From Phycisphaeraceae bacterium (GTDB lineage Bacteria > Planctomycetota > Phycisphaerae > Phycisphaerales > UBA1924), in contig JAHBXE010000014.1 of the NCBI GenBank assembly GCA_019636625.1, positions 1 through 64,000 on the forward strand: a stretch of 64,000 nt of DNA. The letters are read 5' to 3'. The stretch's first letter is position 1; each line of letters starts with the position of its first letter. Positions 1 through 7,644 of this stretch are shown here, in pieces. The notes under the pieces are model-generated. The model saw only the letters and a program-made list of their open reading frames with translations. It had not been told where the DNA came from and did not search any database. The translations under genes and the position numbers were made by a program.

Positions 1-1890
1 CTCGTACCACCCCGGACGCTCCCGCGACCCATCCCCCGTCCCCCGGTGCATCAAACCCATGTCCCCCACCAGCCCGTGCAGCTGCTGGTAAATGTCCTCC
101 CACTCCCGCATCCGAAGGTAACTCAGAAACCTCTCCTGACACCACTTCCGCGTCTTGCTGTGCGACAGGTGCTCCCCCGCCTCCTGGTACCCCTTCCACA
201 GGTTCAAGATCGCCACAAAGTCCGAGTTCTCATCCTGCCACTGCCGGTGCGCGATATCCGCCCGCTCCGCCGCCCCCATCGGCCGCTCCCGCGGGTCCTG
301 CACCGACAACGCCGCGGCGATCACCAGCACCTCCCCCACCACCCCCTCCGCCGCCCCCGCCAAGATCATCCGCCCCAGCCGCGGATCAATCGGCAGCTTC
401 GCCAGCTGCACCCCCAGCTTCGTCAACTCCCCCTTCTCATCAATCGCCCCAAGCTCGTGCAGCGTCTCGTACCCATCCTTGATCATCCGCGAATCGGGCG
501 GCTCAACAAACGGAAACTCCTCCACAGCCCCAAGCCGAAGCGCCTTCATCTGCAGGATCACGCTCGCCAGGTTCGTCCGCAGAATCTCCGGCTCCGTGAA
601 CTCCTCCCGCGCGTTGTAGTCCTCCTCCGAATACAGCCGGATGCACACCCCCGCCGCCACACGCCCGCACCGCCCCTTCCGCTGATCCGCGCTCGCCCTC
701 GAAATCGCCTCGATCGGCAGCCGCTGCACCTTCGTCCGGTGGTTGTACCGGCTCACCCGCGCATACCCGGGATCCACCACATACCGAATCCCCGGCACCG
801 TCAGCGAGGTCTCCGCCACGTTCGTCGCCAGCACAATCCGGCGCCCCCGGTGCGGCGCAAACACCTTCATCTGCTCCGCCGCCGACAACCGCGCATACAG
901 CGGCAGGATCTCCGTCCCCGCCGGATGATGCTTCCGCAGCGCCTCCGCCGTCTGCCGGATCTCCCGCTCCCCCGCGAGAAACACCAGCACATCCCCGTTC
1001 CCCTCCGCCGCCAGCTCATCCACCGCCGCCAGTATCCCCTGCTCCTGGTCCCACTCCCGTTCCTCTTCTTCCCCCGTCAGCGGCCGATACCGCACCTCCA
1101 CCGGGTACGTCCGCCCGGACACCTCAACAATCGGCGCCGCTCCCCCGCCGCCCGAAAAGTGCCCCGCAAACCGCTCCGGATCAATCGTCGCCGAAGTCAC
1201 AATCACCTTCAGCTCCGGCCGCCGCGGCAAGAGCTGCTTCAAGTACCCCAGCAGAAAATCAATGTTCAGCCCCCGCTCGTGCGCCTCATCGATGATGATC
1301 GTGTCGTACTGCTCCAGCCACCGGTCGTTCTGCGTCTCCGCCAGCAGAATCCCATCCGTCATCACCTTGATGAACGTCTCCGGCCCGGTCTTGTCCCCAA
1401 ACCGAACCTTGTACCCCACCGGCCCCCGCCCCACCTCCGTCCCCAGTTCCTCCGCGATCCGCGTCGCCACCGTCCGCGCCGCAATCCGCCGCGGCTGCGT
1501 ATGCCCGATCATCCCCGCCACCCCTCGCCCCAACTCCAAACAAATCTGCGGCAACTGCGTCGTCTTCCCCGAACCCGTCTCCCCGCACACGATCACCACC
1601 TGGTTCTCCGCAATCGCCCTCGCAATATCCCCCTTCCGCGCAATGATCGGCAGATCCTGATCCAGCTTCGGCCGCGGCCGATGCTCCTCCCTCCACTTCC
1701 GCCGCCCGACCGACCGCTCCAACTCGTCCCACAGCGCCCTCACCATCCCCTCGTGCGGCCTCCCCCGCTCCACCGCCAGGTCGATCGCCCGAACCCGCCG
1801 CCGCAGGCGCAGCCGATCCCCCAACATCGCCTCGCCAAACCGCGAAACGATCTCCTCCCGCTTCGGAATGTCACGAGCCTCCGGCGACAC
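1..1890 (-). CDS. hrpA: ATP-dependent RNA helicase HrpA, N-terminal part (cut by window edge)
   Basis: The first 630 residues of a DEAH-box RNA helicase of the HrpA family, read leftwards and cut at base 1; E. coli HrpA has about 1,300 residues, so roughly half is here. Visible in order are Walker A GETGSGKT (1561-1584), the GHTQPRRIAARTVA motif (about 1455-1510), the DEAH box (1279-1290), the SAT motif (about 1186-1194), and near the edge the HrpA-typical FLSYLRMREWEDIYQQL (about 85-135). An in-frame TAA at 1897-1899 makes the GTG at 1890 the first usable start. The stretch MLGDRLRLRRRV just after it matches the N-terminus of E. coli HrpA. Members unwind RNA with NTP hydrolysis and act on stalled ribosomes and mRNA. 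The gene is transcribed divergently from the next one. Confidence 0.93.
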   Translation of the reverse strand, partial: MSPEARDIPKREEIVSRFGEAMLGDRLRLRRRVRAIDLAVERGRPHEGMVRALWDELERSVGRRKWREEHRPRPKLDQDLPIIARKGDIARAIAENQVVIVCGETGSGKTTQLPQICLELGRGVAGMIGHTQPRRIAARTVATRIAEELGTEVGRGPVGYKVRFGDKTGPETFIKVMTDGILLAETQNDRWLEQYDTIIIDEAHERGLNIDFLLGYLKQLLPRRPELKVIVTSATIDPERFAGHFSGGGGAAPIVEVSGRTYPVEVRYRPLTGEEEEREWDQEQGILAAVDELAAEGNGDVLVFLAGEREIRQTAEALRKHHPAGTEILPLYARLSAAEQMKVFAPHRGRRIVLATNVAETSLTVPGIRYVVDPGYARVSRYNHRTKVQRLPIEAISRASADQRKGRCGRVAAGVCIRLYSEEDYNAREEFTEPEILRTNLASVILQMKALRLGAVEEFPFVEPPDSRMIKDGYETLHELGAIDEKGELTKLGVQLAKLPIDPRLGRMILAGAAEGVVGEVLVIAAALSVQDPRERPMGAAERADIAHRQWQDENSDFVAILNLWKGYQEAGEHLSHSKTRKWCQERFLSYLRMREWEDIYQQLHGLVGDMGLMHRGTGDGSRERPGWYE

Positions 1891-2097
1891 ACGCCATTAT
1901 TGCGGCTGTGCGCCGCCTTCCATCGACCCCCGTTTGGCCATCCACCTCCGCCCCGCCGCGCCCGGTTTCCGAGCCCATTTCATCAAACTCACCGACCCGC
2001 GGCGTCCACTCCCGGAAATCCGACGTCTTCCCTCGCCGGATTACCATCTCTCCCGCATCCACGCTCGCAACACCCACCCGCGGCGGAGCCCGGAACC

Positions 2098-3162
2098 ATG
2101 ACCATGTCCCTCGCCACTCCCCGCTTCCGCCTCAACCCCTACTTCCTCCTCTGCCTCGCCTCCCTCGCCCTCGCCATCTTCGCCATCCGCACCTACGGCC
2201 AACCCGAACCCGCCAAACCCACGCCCACCGGCGTCGCCAAGATCCAGCATGACGCCCAAGCCCTCCTCCCCACGCTCAAGTCCGACCTCGCCCGTTCCTA
2301 CGTCAGCGCCGCCACCCACCTCCCCCACATCTCTCCCCGCACCCTCTACCGCCACAAAACCACCCGCGCCTGGCTCTCCAAGTCCGACTTCGACCACCTC
2401 GCCGAGACCGACAAGCCAAACTACGCCGAGCGCTCACTCGACGAAAGCTTCTACTACAACACCGGCTACGGCTCCCCGCTCGCCTACTCACGCGCCTTCG
2501 AAGTCCTCGCCCAGCACGGCGTGACCACTCTGCAGAACCTCCGCACCCTCGACTACGGCTGCGGCGGCATCGCCCCCATGCGCCTTCAGGCCCACTGCGG
2601 CGCCGACGCCGTCGGCGTCGATATCGAGACTCTCTTCCCCCTGTACTACAACCAGCCCGACGACCAAGGCGAACTCAAAACCGGGGACCTCACGGGCAAG
2701 GTCACCCTCATCACCGGCCGCTGGCCCGCCGAAGAACCCACCGCCAAGGCGGTGGCAGTCGGCGGGGGCTACGACCTCATCCTCTCCAAGAACACCCTCA
2801 AGAAGGGCTATGTCACCCCGGAAAAGCCCGCCGATGAACGCTTCCTCGTCAAGCTCGGCGTCGCCGATGTCAACTTCTGCAAGGCCCTCTTCGACTCACT
2901 CAAGCCCGGCGGCAAGGTCCTCATCTACAACATCTGCGGCAAGCAACCCGCCGACAAGTACCTCCCCATGGCCGACGGCCGCTGCCCCTTCCCCAAAGAA
3001 ATGCTCGAAACCGTCGGGTTCGAGGTCCTTGCCCTCGACGCCGACGACAGCGAACCCTGCCGCGCCATGGCCCACATCCTCGGCTGGGACCAGGGTTCCA
3101 ATCCCATGAACCTCAGCGACGACCTCTTCGCCACCTACACACTTCTCCAACGCCCGAAGTGA
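2098..3162 (+). CDS. Membrane-anchored or exported SAM-dependent methyltransferase-like protein
   Basis: A 354-residue protein. Residues 14-33 are hydrophobic (FLLCLASLALAIFAI), suggesting a signal peptide or N-terminal anchor. A class I methyltransferase fold follows: motif I LDYGCGG at 151-157, then VGVDIE at 172-177, whose acidic residue would bind the SAM ribose. A later stretch, FDSLKPGGKVLIYNICG, fits the post-motif III strand and loop. The substrate cannot be told. An N-terminal hydrophobic segment on a methyltransferase is unusual, since SAM is cytoplasmic; a cytoplasm-facing anchor is the simplest reading. The ATG at 2098 was chosen over the in-frame ATG at 2104 because GGAG lies upstream at about 2084. 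Long open frames continue leftward opposite hrpA, but they are shadows. Confidence 0.75.
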   Translation: MTMSLATPRFRLNPYFLLCLASLALAIFAIRTYGQPEPAKPTPTGVAKIQHDAQALLPTLKSDLARSYVSAATHLPHISPRTLYRHKTTRAWLSKSDFDHLAETDKPNYAERSLDESFYYNTGYGSPLAYSRAFEVLAQHGVTTLQNLRTLDYGCGGIAPMRLQAHCGADAVGVDIETLFPLYYNQPDDQGELKTGDLTGKVTLITGRWPAEEPTAKAVAVGGGYDLILSKNTLKKGYVTPEKPADERFLVKLGVADVNFCKALFDSLKPGGKVLIYNICGKQPADKYLPMADGRCPFPKEMLETVGFEVLALDADDSEPCRAMAHILGWDQGSNPMNLSDDLFATYTLLQRPK

Positions 3163-3190
3163 CCACTTTGTACCATGCACGCTCGCCGGA

Positions 3191-3219
3191 TTGACTGTAT
3201 GACTATTTTGTCATATGCT
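3191..3219 (+). promoter_or_regulatory. Promoter with an internal inverted-repeat operator for the toxin-antitoxin pair
   Basis: A -35 box TTGACT (3191-3196) and a -10 box TATGCT (3214-3219) are separated by exactly 17 bp. Between and overlapping them is a perfect inverted repeat, TATGAC (3198-3203), six spacer bases, GTCATA (3210-3215). An operator placed there would block RNA polymerase, which is how antitoxins with HTH domains usually repress their own operon. The stretch is AT-rich against very GC-rich surroundings. Confidence 0.6.
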
Positions 3220-3232
3220 CATGGAGCGATGC

Positions 3233-3622
3233 ATGCCCCCGACCGAAGTTCGTTTTTACGCCGAGTCCGACGGCAGCAGCCCTGTCATCGCATGGTTGCA
3301 GGACCTTCGGCGTCGGGACCTTCGTGCATTCGGCGCATGCCGCGCGAGGATCCTGTTGCTCGCCGCGCTTGGCCACGAACTCCGACGACCCCACGCCGAC
3401 CTCTTGCGCGACGGCATCTACGAACTTCGAAGTCGTGTCGGCAGCGTGAACTACAGAATCCTCTACTTCTTCCATGGCAAGAACATCGCGATTGTCGCCC
3501 ACGGAATCACCAAGGAACGGGCTGTGCCCCCTCGTGAGATTGAACGAGCACTTGAACGGAAACGCCGCTATGAGCAAGCCCCGTCAACGCACGTCGCGTC
3601 GATCAACCCGCAAGACCTCTGA
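3233..3622 (+). CDS. HigB/RelE-type toxin (Gp49-like, DUF891 family)
   Basis: A 129-residue protein of the phage-derived Gp49-like/HigB group, predicted ribosome-dependent mRNA endonucleases. Family features are the opening VRFYAESDGSSPVIAWLQDL, the central DGIYELRSRVGSVNYRILYFF and the later IVAHGITKE. The ATG at 3233 is preferred over in-frame ATGs at 3215 and 3221 because GGAG at 3223-3226 sits about 6 bases upstream and the predicted transcript starts near 3226. The antitoxin gene overlaps its 3' end by 53 bases, so the two are translationally linked. The toxin-first order matches higBA-type loci. The family call is by motif only; the catalytic residues were not aligned. Confidence 0.8.
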   Translation: MPPTEVRFYAESDGSSPVIAWLQDLRRRDLRAFGACRARILLLAALGHELRRPHADLLRDGIYELRSRVGSVNYRILYFFHGKNIAIVAHGITKERAVPPREIERALERKRRYEQAPSTHVASINPQDL

Positions 3623-3902
3623 CGCGGTCGAGATTCTTGACGCGGTGCTCGGCAACGACCCCAAGGCCCGCGCCGCCGCCGACAAAGCCTACGACGACGC
3701 CGTCATCGCCATGATGATCTATCAGGCCCGCACGCGAGCCCGAATGACCCAGAAACAACTCGCCGACCTCATCGACTCAGATCAAGCCGTCATCTCCCGA
3801 CTTGAAGACGCCAACTACCGCGGCCACTCCCTCACCATGCTCCGCAAGATCGCCCGTGCACTCGGCAAGCGCCTCGACATCCGCTTCGTCGACGCCGCCT
3901 GA
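3570..3902 (+). CDS. XRE-family HTH antitoxin (HigA-like)
   Basis: A 110-residue protein starting inside the toxin gene. Residues 1-20 are basic and probably flexible. The XRE helix-turn-helix runs from about residue 50 to 105, with recognition region TQKQLADLIDSDQAVISRLED and the usual closing TMLRKIARALGKRLDIRF. It would neutralise the toxin and repress the operon through the inverted repeat in the promoter at 3191-3219. The ATG at 3570 is preceded by GGA at about 3558. An in-frame TTG farther up would put most of its extension in toxin coding sequence and is less likely. Confidence 0.85.
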   Translation: MSKPRQRTSRRSTRKTSDAVEILDAVLGNDPKARAAADKAYDDAVIAMMIYQARTRARMTQKQLADLIDSDQAVISRLEDANYRGHSLTMLRKIARALGKRLDIRFVDAA

Positions 3903-3925
3903 CATCGCCCCATCCCTGCTCAACG

Positions 3926-3953
3926 TGGCCCTTTGGCAATTTGGCCCTTTGGC
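3926..3953 (+). repeat. 12-bp direct repeat between antitoxin and hydrolase genes
   Basis: TGGCCCTTTGGC occurs at 3926-3937 and again at 3942-3953, giving a 16-bp period. It lies just upstream of the hydrolase start and could be a binding site or a replication-slippage product. Nothing else supports a function. Confidence 0.5.
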
Positions 3954-3965
3954 CTACCCTCCCCC

Positions 3966-4841
3966 ATGCGCCTCACCTTCCTCGGCACAGGCACCTCCTC
4001 CGGCGTCCCCGCCATCGCCTGCGCCTGCCGCGTCTGCTCCAGCCACGACCTCCGCGACCAGCGACTCCGCACCAGCAGCCTCCTCGAGTTCACCGACGCC
4101 CGCGGCCAACCTCGCGCCATCCTCATCGACGCTTCCCCCGACCTCCGCCAGCAGGCCCTCCGCGCCAAAATGACCCGCTGCGACGCCGTCCTCTTCACCC
4201 ACAACCACGTGGATCACACCTTCGGCCTGGACGAACTCCGCCGCTTCAATGTCGTCATGCACGCCCCCATCGACGTCTACGCCGAACGCCACACCATCGA
4301 GCACCTCCACCGCGTCTACAAGCACATCTTCGACCGCCAGTCCAACATCAACGACTCCTTCGTCGCCACCCTCAACCCCCACCCCATCGAGCCCGAACGA
4401 CCCTTCGAACTCTTCGGCGTCACCATCACCCCCATCCGCCTCCTCCACGGCCGCCTCCCCATCCTCGGCTTCCGCTTCGATGCCCCCCCCGCCCTCTCCC
4501 CCGCCGGCCACGACTCACCCCTTCCCCTCGCCTACTGCACCGACGTCTCCGGAATCCCCCCCGAAACCTGGAAACACCTCACCAACCTCAACACCCTCGT
4601 GCTCGACGCCCTCCGCCACCGCAAACACCCCACCCACCTCACCCTCCAGGACGCCGTCAACATCGCCGACCGCGTCGCCGCGCGGCAGACTTACTTCGTC
4701 CACATGTCCCACGACCTCGCCCACGAAGAGACCAACGCCTCCCTCCCCGAAAGCGTCCAACTCGCCCACGACGGCCTCACCCTCGGCCGCTACCAGCCTC
4801 CCCCCGCCACCTTCCCCGACCCCGCCGCCGAGTTCCCCTGA
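3966..4841 (+). CDS. MBL-fold metallo-hydrolase, PhnP-like
   Basis: A 291-residue metallo-beta-lactamase-fold hydrolase. The metal-binding HNHVDH motif (HxHxDH) is near residue 80, with a further aspartate in YCTDVSG and a histidine in FVHMSHD. The N-terminus LGTGTSSGVPAIACACRVC has the glycine-rich opening and the C-x-C-x2-C cysteine cluster of PhnP, the phosphoribosyl cyclic phosphodiesterase, which uses it for a structural zinc. No C-P lyase genes are nearby, so the substrate is uncertain; a general cyclic phosphodiesterase or RNase Z-like role is possible. The start at 3966 fits the family opening MRLTFLGTG; a TTG farther upstream only adds the repeat region. Confidence 0.83.
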   Translation: MRLTFLGTGTSSGVPAIACACRVCSSHDLRDQRLRTSSLLEFTDARGQPRAILIDASPDLRQQALRAKMTRCDAVLFTHNHVDHTFGLDELRRFNVVMHAPIDVYAERHTIEHLHRVYKHIFDRQSNINDSFVATLNPHPIEPERPFELFGVTITPIRLLHGRLPILGFRFDAPPALSPAGHDSPLPLAYCTDVSGIPPETWKHLTNLNTLVLDALRHRKHPTHLTLQDAVNIADRVAARQTYFVHMSHDLAHEETNASLPESVQLAHDGLTLGRYQPPPATFPDPAAEFP

Positions 4842-4899
4842 CGCCGACCCCCTGCGGTCAACTTCATCCCGGAACCCCGCGGCGAGTCCTTCAGAACCA

Positions 4900-5065
4900 A
4901 GGCGCCGCCGATGCTCCGGTCCAAAGGCTTGGCCAGTCCGTCAGACCGAAGGTCTGGTCGTTCGTAGCCGGGGCGTGGAGCGAGGCTTGGCGGGCGACAC
5001 CCCCGGGAGCGACCGCGAATGGCGCCGCCGTCTGAAAGACGGCTCGCGCCGCTCGCCCGTGCGAC
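4900..5065. repeat. Intergenic element with two GAA-loop hairpins
   Basis: The 448 bases from 4842 to 5289 hold no convincing gene. In the middle are two hairpins with the same GAA loop: CAGACC-GAA-GGTCTG (4942-4956) and GCCGTCT-GAA-AGACGGC (5027-5043). The sequence between them contains the palindromic core CCCCCGGG (about 5000-5007). Two short similar stems at a fixed distance look like a dispersed palindromic element of REP type, but only one copy lies in this window, so repetition in the genome is inferred. The rest of the gap (5066-5289) shows nothing recognisable. Confidence 0.45.
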
Positions 5066-5289
5066 CGGCGCCGGGCCCATCCCGGATCCACCATGCCCTT
5101 ATCCCACTCCCCAACACCCCCAAAAGCCACTTCTGTGCGCACAAGTTGACCAGCACGCGCCCGCTTTGTCCCCTTCGCCCTCACCTCAAAAAACCCCTTC
5201 GTTTACCGGCATGTTCCGCCTCCGCGTGCCGCCCATGACCACGCCCGTGCGCACAGCCGTGTCCCTTCGCCCCTTTGCGGAGACCCGCC

Positions 5290-6072
5290 ATGTCATCCGC
5301 CGCAATGCCAACATCCCCGATCCACGACTCCCTCCTCTCCCTCTTCCTCCGCGCCGATGTCCCCCTCTCCGACATCGCCCCGCACCTCGGTCTCACTCAG
5401 GATGAAGTGCTCGCCCTCCTCAACCACCCCTCCACCCGGTCCCTCCTCGCCGACTTCGAACGCGTCGCCCGCATCCGCTCCCGCCTCCTCCAGGCCGCCG
5501 CCCAGCACCAGGCCATCGAGACCCTCCGCTTCCTCCTCGCCGCCCACCGCCACTCCGAATCCACCGAGCCTGTCCCCACCGACCTCCCCGGCCGCGCCCT
5601 CCGCGCCCGCGAGCGCGAATCCGCCCGCCGCGCCGCCTCCACACTTATGCGTGTCCCCCGCGAAACCTCCCCCCGACGCCCCCGCCCCGCGCCGACCTCC
5701 CCATCCCGGCCCGCCGCCAAACCAGCCGACCCCTCACCGCTCGAACCGGAACACGACCTCACCGGGTGTGATGATCTCCTCCGCCCCGGTCCCGAGCACC
5801 CGCTTCCAGAACGCCAGGGCCCCGAGGTTCCCGGGCAGGACGGTCAACTCCCACCCACCACGGTGCAGGTCCAGCAGCCCCCGCGCCGCCCCCATCCCCA
5901 CGCCCCTCCGCCTCCACCCGGCCAGGATGAAGAACTCGCAGACCTTGAAGTCCCGGTCCCGGCTCATGAACTCGAAGGGCTGCCGCCCCACCACCCCGAA
6001 CCCGGCCACCTCTCCCCCCACCTCGAACAGCCAGGGCTCCAGCACTTCCATCCCCAGCCAATCCCTCCATAG
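5290..6072 (+). CDS. HTH-containing protein of unknown function; C-terminal half doubtful
   Basis: The first ~115 residues look like a real protein: an HTH-like segment (VPLSDIAPHLGLTQDEVLALL) followed by a helical part (ADFERVARIRSRLLQAAAQHQAIETLRFLL) and an arginine-rich tail. The ATG at 5290 has GGAG at 5279-5282. The frame stays open to 6072, but beyond about residue 145 it is proline- and arginine-rich and runs opposite the acetyltransferase gene (5734-6225). The true 3' end may be near 5735-5770, for example after a frameshift: another frame meets TGA at 5769. DNA binding is inferred only from the HTH pattern. Confidence 0.5.
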   Translation: MSSAAMPTSPIHDSLLSLFLRADVPLSDIAPHLGLTQDEVLALLNHPSTRSLLADFERVARIRSRLLQAAAQHQAIETLRFLLAAHRHSESTEPVPTDLPGRALRARERESARRAASTLMRVPRETSPRRPRPAPTSPSRPAAKPADPSPLEPEHDLTGCDDLLRPGPEHPLPERQGPEVPGQDGQLPPTTVQVQQPPRRPHPHAPPPPPGQDEELADLEVPVPAHELEGLPPHHPEPGHLSPHLEQPGLQHFHPQPIPP

Positions 6073-6225
6073 CTCCGGACGCCACCTCCCCCGCGCATCG
6101 AGCGTGTAGAACCGCGTGTACCGGCTCAACTCGTGCACGTACATCGCAAACAGCCGGCGCACCACCGACCGCCCCCGAATCGAACGCCGAGCATCCACGA
6201 GGTTGACACGCTCCCGAACGTCCAT
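5734..6225 (-). CDS. GNAT-family N-acetyltransferase
   Basis: A 163-residue acetyltransferase-like protein. The acetyl-CoA binding loop is GWRRRGVGMGAARGLL (R/Q-x-x-G-x-G/A pattern), preceded by the strand VCEFFILA and followed by a second half with NLGALAFWKRVLG, which matches GNAT motif B (N-x-x-A-x-x-F-Y/W). The substrate is unknown. The ATG at 6225 was chosen; an in-frame TTG at 6255 would add ten residues and neither has a clear ribosome site. Its 3' part lies opposite the distal half of the HTH reading frame. It starts 51 bases from the divergent glycosyltransferase gene, so the two may share a promoter region. Confidence 0.75.
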   Translation of the reverse strand: MDVRERVNLVDARRSIRGRSVVRRLFAMYVHELSRYTRFYTLDARGRWRPELWRDWLGMEVLEPWLFEVGGEVAGFGVVGRQPFEFMSRDRDFKVCEFFILAGWRRRGVGMGAARGLLDLHRGGWELTVLPGNLGALAFWKRVLGTGAEEIITPGEVVFRFER

Positions 6226-6275
6226 CAGCGATTGAGCGTAGCGCCGACCGGCCAATCGCCGATCTCAGGGACGTC

Positions 6276-7595
6276 ATGCCCGAACTCCAGCCCAGCGCCC
6301 CGGCACCGCGATGGACCAGGTACGCGGCCATCGCGTGCCTCGTGGTCGCCTGCGCCATTTTCATCACCAAGGGCCTCCTCCCCACCCTCAAGCCCGAAGG
6401 CAACTACGACTTCCGCCTCATCTACTCCTGCGCACGCGCCTTTGCCCACGGCCAGAGCCCCTACGAGCGCGACTCCGTCTCCCGCGCCTGGCTCAACTCC
6501 GACGGAGACCCCGCCCTCGATCCCGCCATGGTCCGCGGCCCGGGCACCTACGTCTATCCCCCGCCCGCCCTCACCCTCCTCGCCCCCTTCGCCGCCCTGC
6601 CCTGGCCCACCGCCACCATCCTCTGGGCTCTCCTCAACCTGTCCCTCACCCTCTTCTCCCTCGCCGCCATCGCCCGCCTGGCCCACCTGCGCGCCACGCC
6701 CACCTGCTTCCTCTTCGCCCTCGGTCTCGCCATGTCCCCCTTTCTCCTGCACATGAAACAGGGCCAGACCGCGATGGTCGTCCTCGCCTGCGTCTGCGCC
6801 GCCGCCCACGCACGAACCAAGGGACGCCCCATCCGCGCCGGCATCCTCCTCGGCCTGGGCATGAGCCTCAAACCCCAACTCGGCCTGCTCTACGCCGCCT
6901 ACGAGGCGGGCCGCCTCCGGTTCCGCACCGCCATCGCCGCCGCCATCGTCTCCCTCGCCCTCACCGGCATCGGCGCCGCCCGAATGACCGCCGCGGGCGT
7001 CGACTGGTGGCCCGCCTGGAAGCGCAACATCGCCGACTTCACCGCCATCGACGACGCCAACCCCACCAGGACCAACCCCGTCCGCTACCAGGTCGTCAAC
7101 CTCCACTACCCCCTCCACAACTTCACCGACAACCGCGAACTCGTCCAATGGACCGTCTACGCCGTCGTCGGCGCCCTCGGCGCCGCCTACTTCGTCATCG
7201 ACCTCAAGCGCCGCCGGGCCGCCGGCGACCAGCCCGGCGAACTCTCATCCCTCAGCTTTGTGAGCACCGTCTCGCTGATCGTCGCCTACCACCGTCCCTA
7301 CGACGCCGTCGTGCTCGCCTTCCCCCTCGCCCTCGCCATCGCCCGCCTGGCCCGCCCCCCCGCCCGCCCACGCCACCTCGTCACGCTCGGCCTGGTCCTC
7401 GTCCACGCCATCCCCCTGCCGATCCTCTTCACCGAGGCCGCCACGCGGGGCTGGGTCCCCCCCTCCATCGCCCAGTCCTGGCTCTGGCAGAACGCCCTCA
7501 CCCCCATCCAGGCCTACGCCCTCGTCCTCCTCGCCGCGCACCTCTGCTGGACCCGCTGGAAAGACGGCGCCGAACTCACGAAAACCCCGACCTGA
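6276..7595 (+). CDS. GT87-family (DUF2029) membrane glycosyltransferase
   Basis: A 439-residue integral membrane protein with about nine to ten hydrophobic segments, the first at residues 14-32 (YAAIACLVVACAIFITKGLL). The periplasmic loop after it, NYDFRLIYSCARAFAHGQSPYE, has the acidic residue near the first membrane segment expected for polyprenyl-phosphate-dependent GT-C enzymes. MSLKPQLGLL and the VYPPP motif are typical of GT87 mannosyltransferases. Such enzymes add a sugar from a lipid carrier to an envelope glycan or glycolipid; the acceptor is unknown. The gene stands alone, divergent from the acetyltransferase and convergent with the esterase gene 49 bases downstream. Confidence 0.8.
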   Translation: MPELQPSAPAPRWTRYAAIACLVVACAIFITKGLLPTLKPEGNYDFRLIYSCARAFAHGQSPYERDSVSRAWLNSDGDPALDPAMVRGPGTYVYPPPALTLLAPFAALPWPTATILWALLNLSLTLFSLAAIARLAHLRATPTCFLFALGLAMSPFLLHMKQGQTAMVVLACVCAAAHARTKGRPIRAGILLGLGMSLKPQLGLLYAAYEAGRLRFRTAIAAAIVSLALTGIGAARMTAAGVDWWPAWKRNIADFTAIDDANPTRTNPVRYQVVNLHYPLHNFTDNRELVQWTVYAVVGALGAAYFVIDLKRRRAAGDQPGELSSLSFVSTVSLIVAYHRPYDAVVLAFPLALAIARLARPPARPRHLVTLGLVLVHAIPLPILFTEAATRGWVPPSIAQSWLWQNALTPIQAYALVLLAAHLCWTRWKDGAELTKTPT

Positions 7596-7644
7596 AACCG
7601 GGCGCCCCCACCGCCCCCTGAACGTTCATTACCACGTTCCTGTG

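Noticed and set aside
46-2097. Long plus-strand open frame opposite hrpA, continuous with the methyltransferase-like gene
   Set aside because: It is proline-, arginine- and leucine-rich without domains, and the opposite strand encodes unmistakable helicase motifs.
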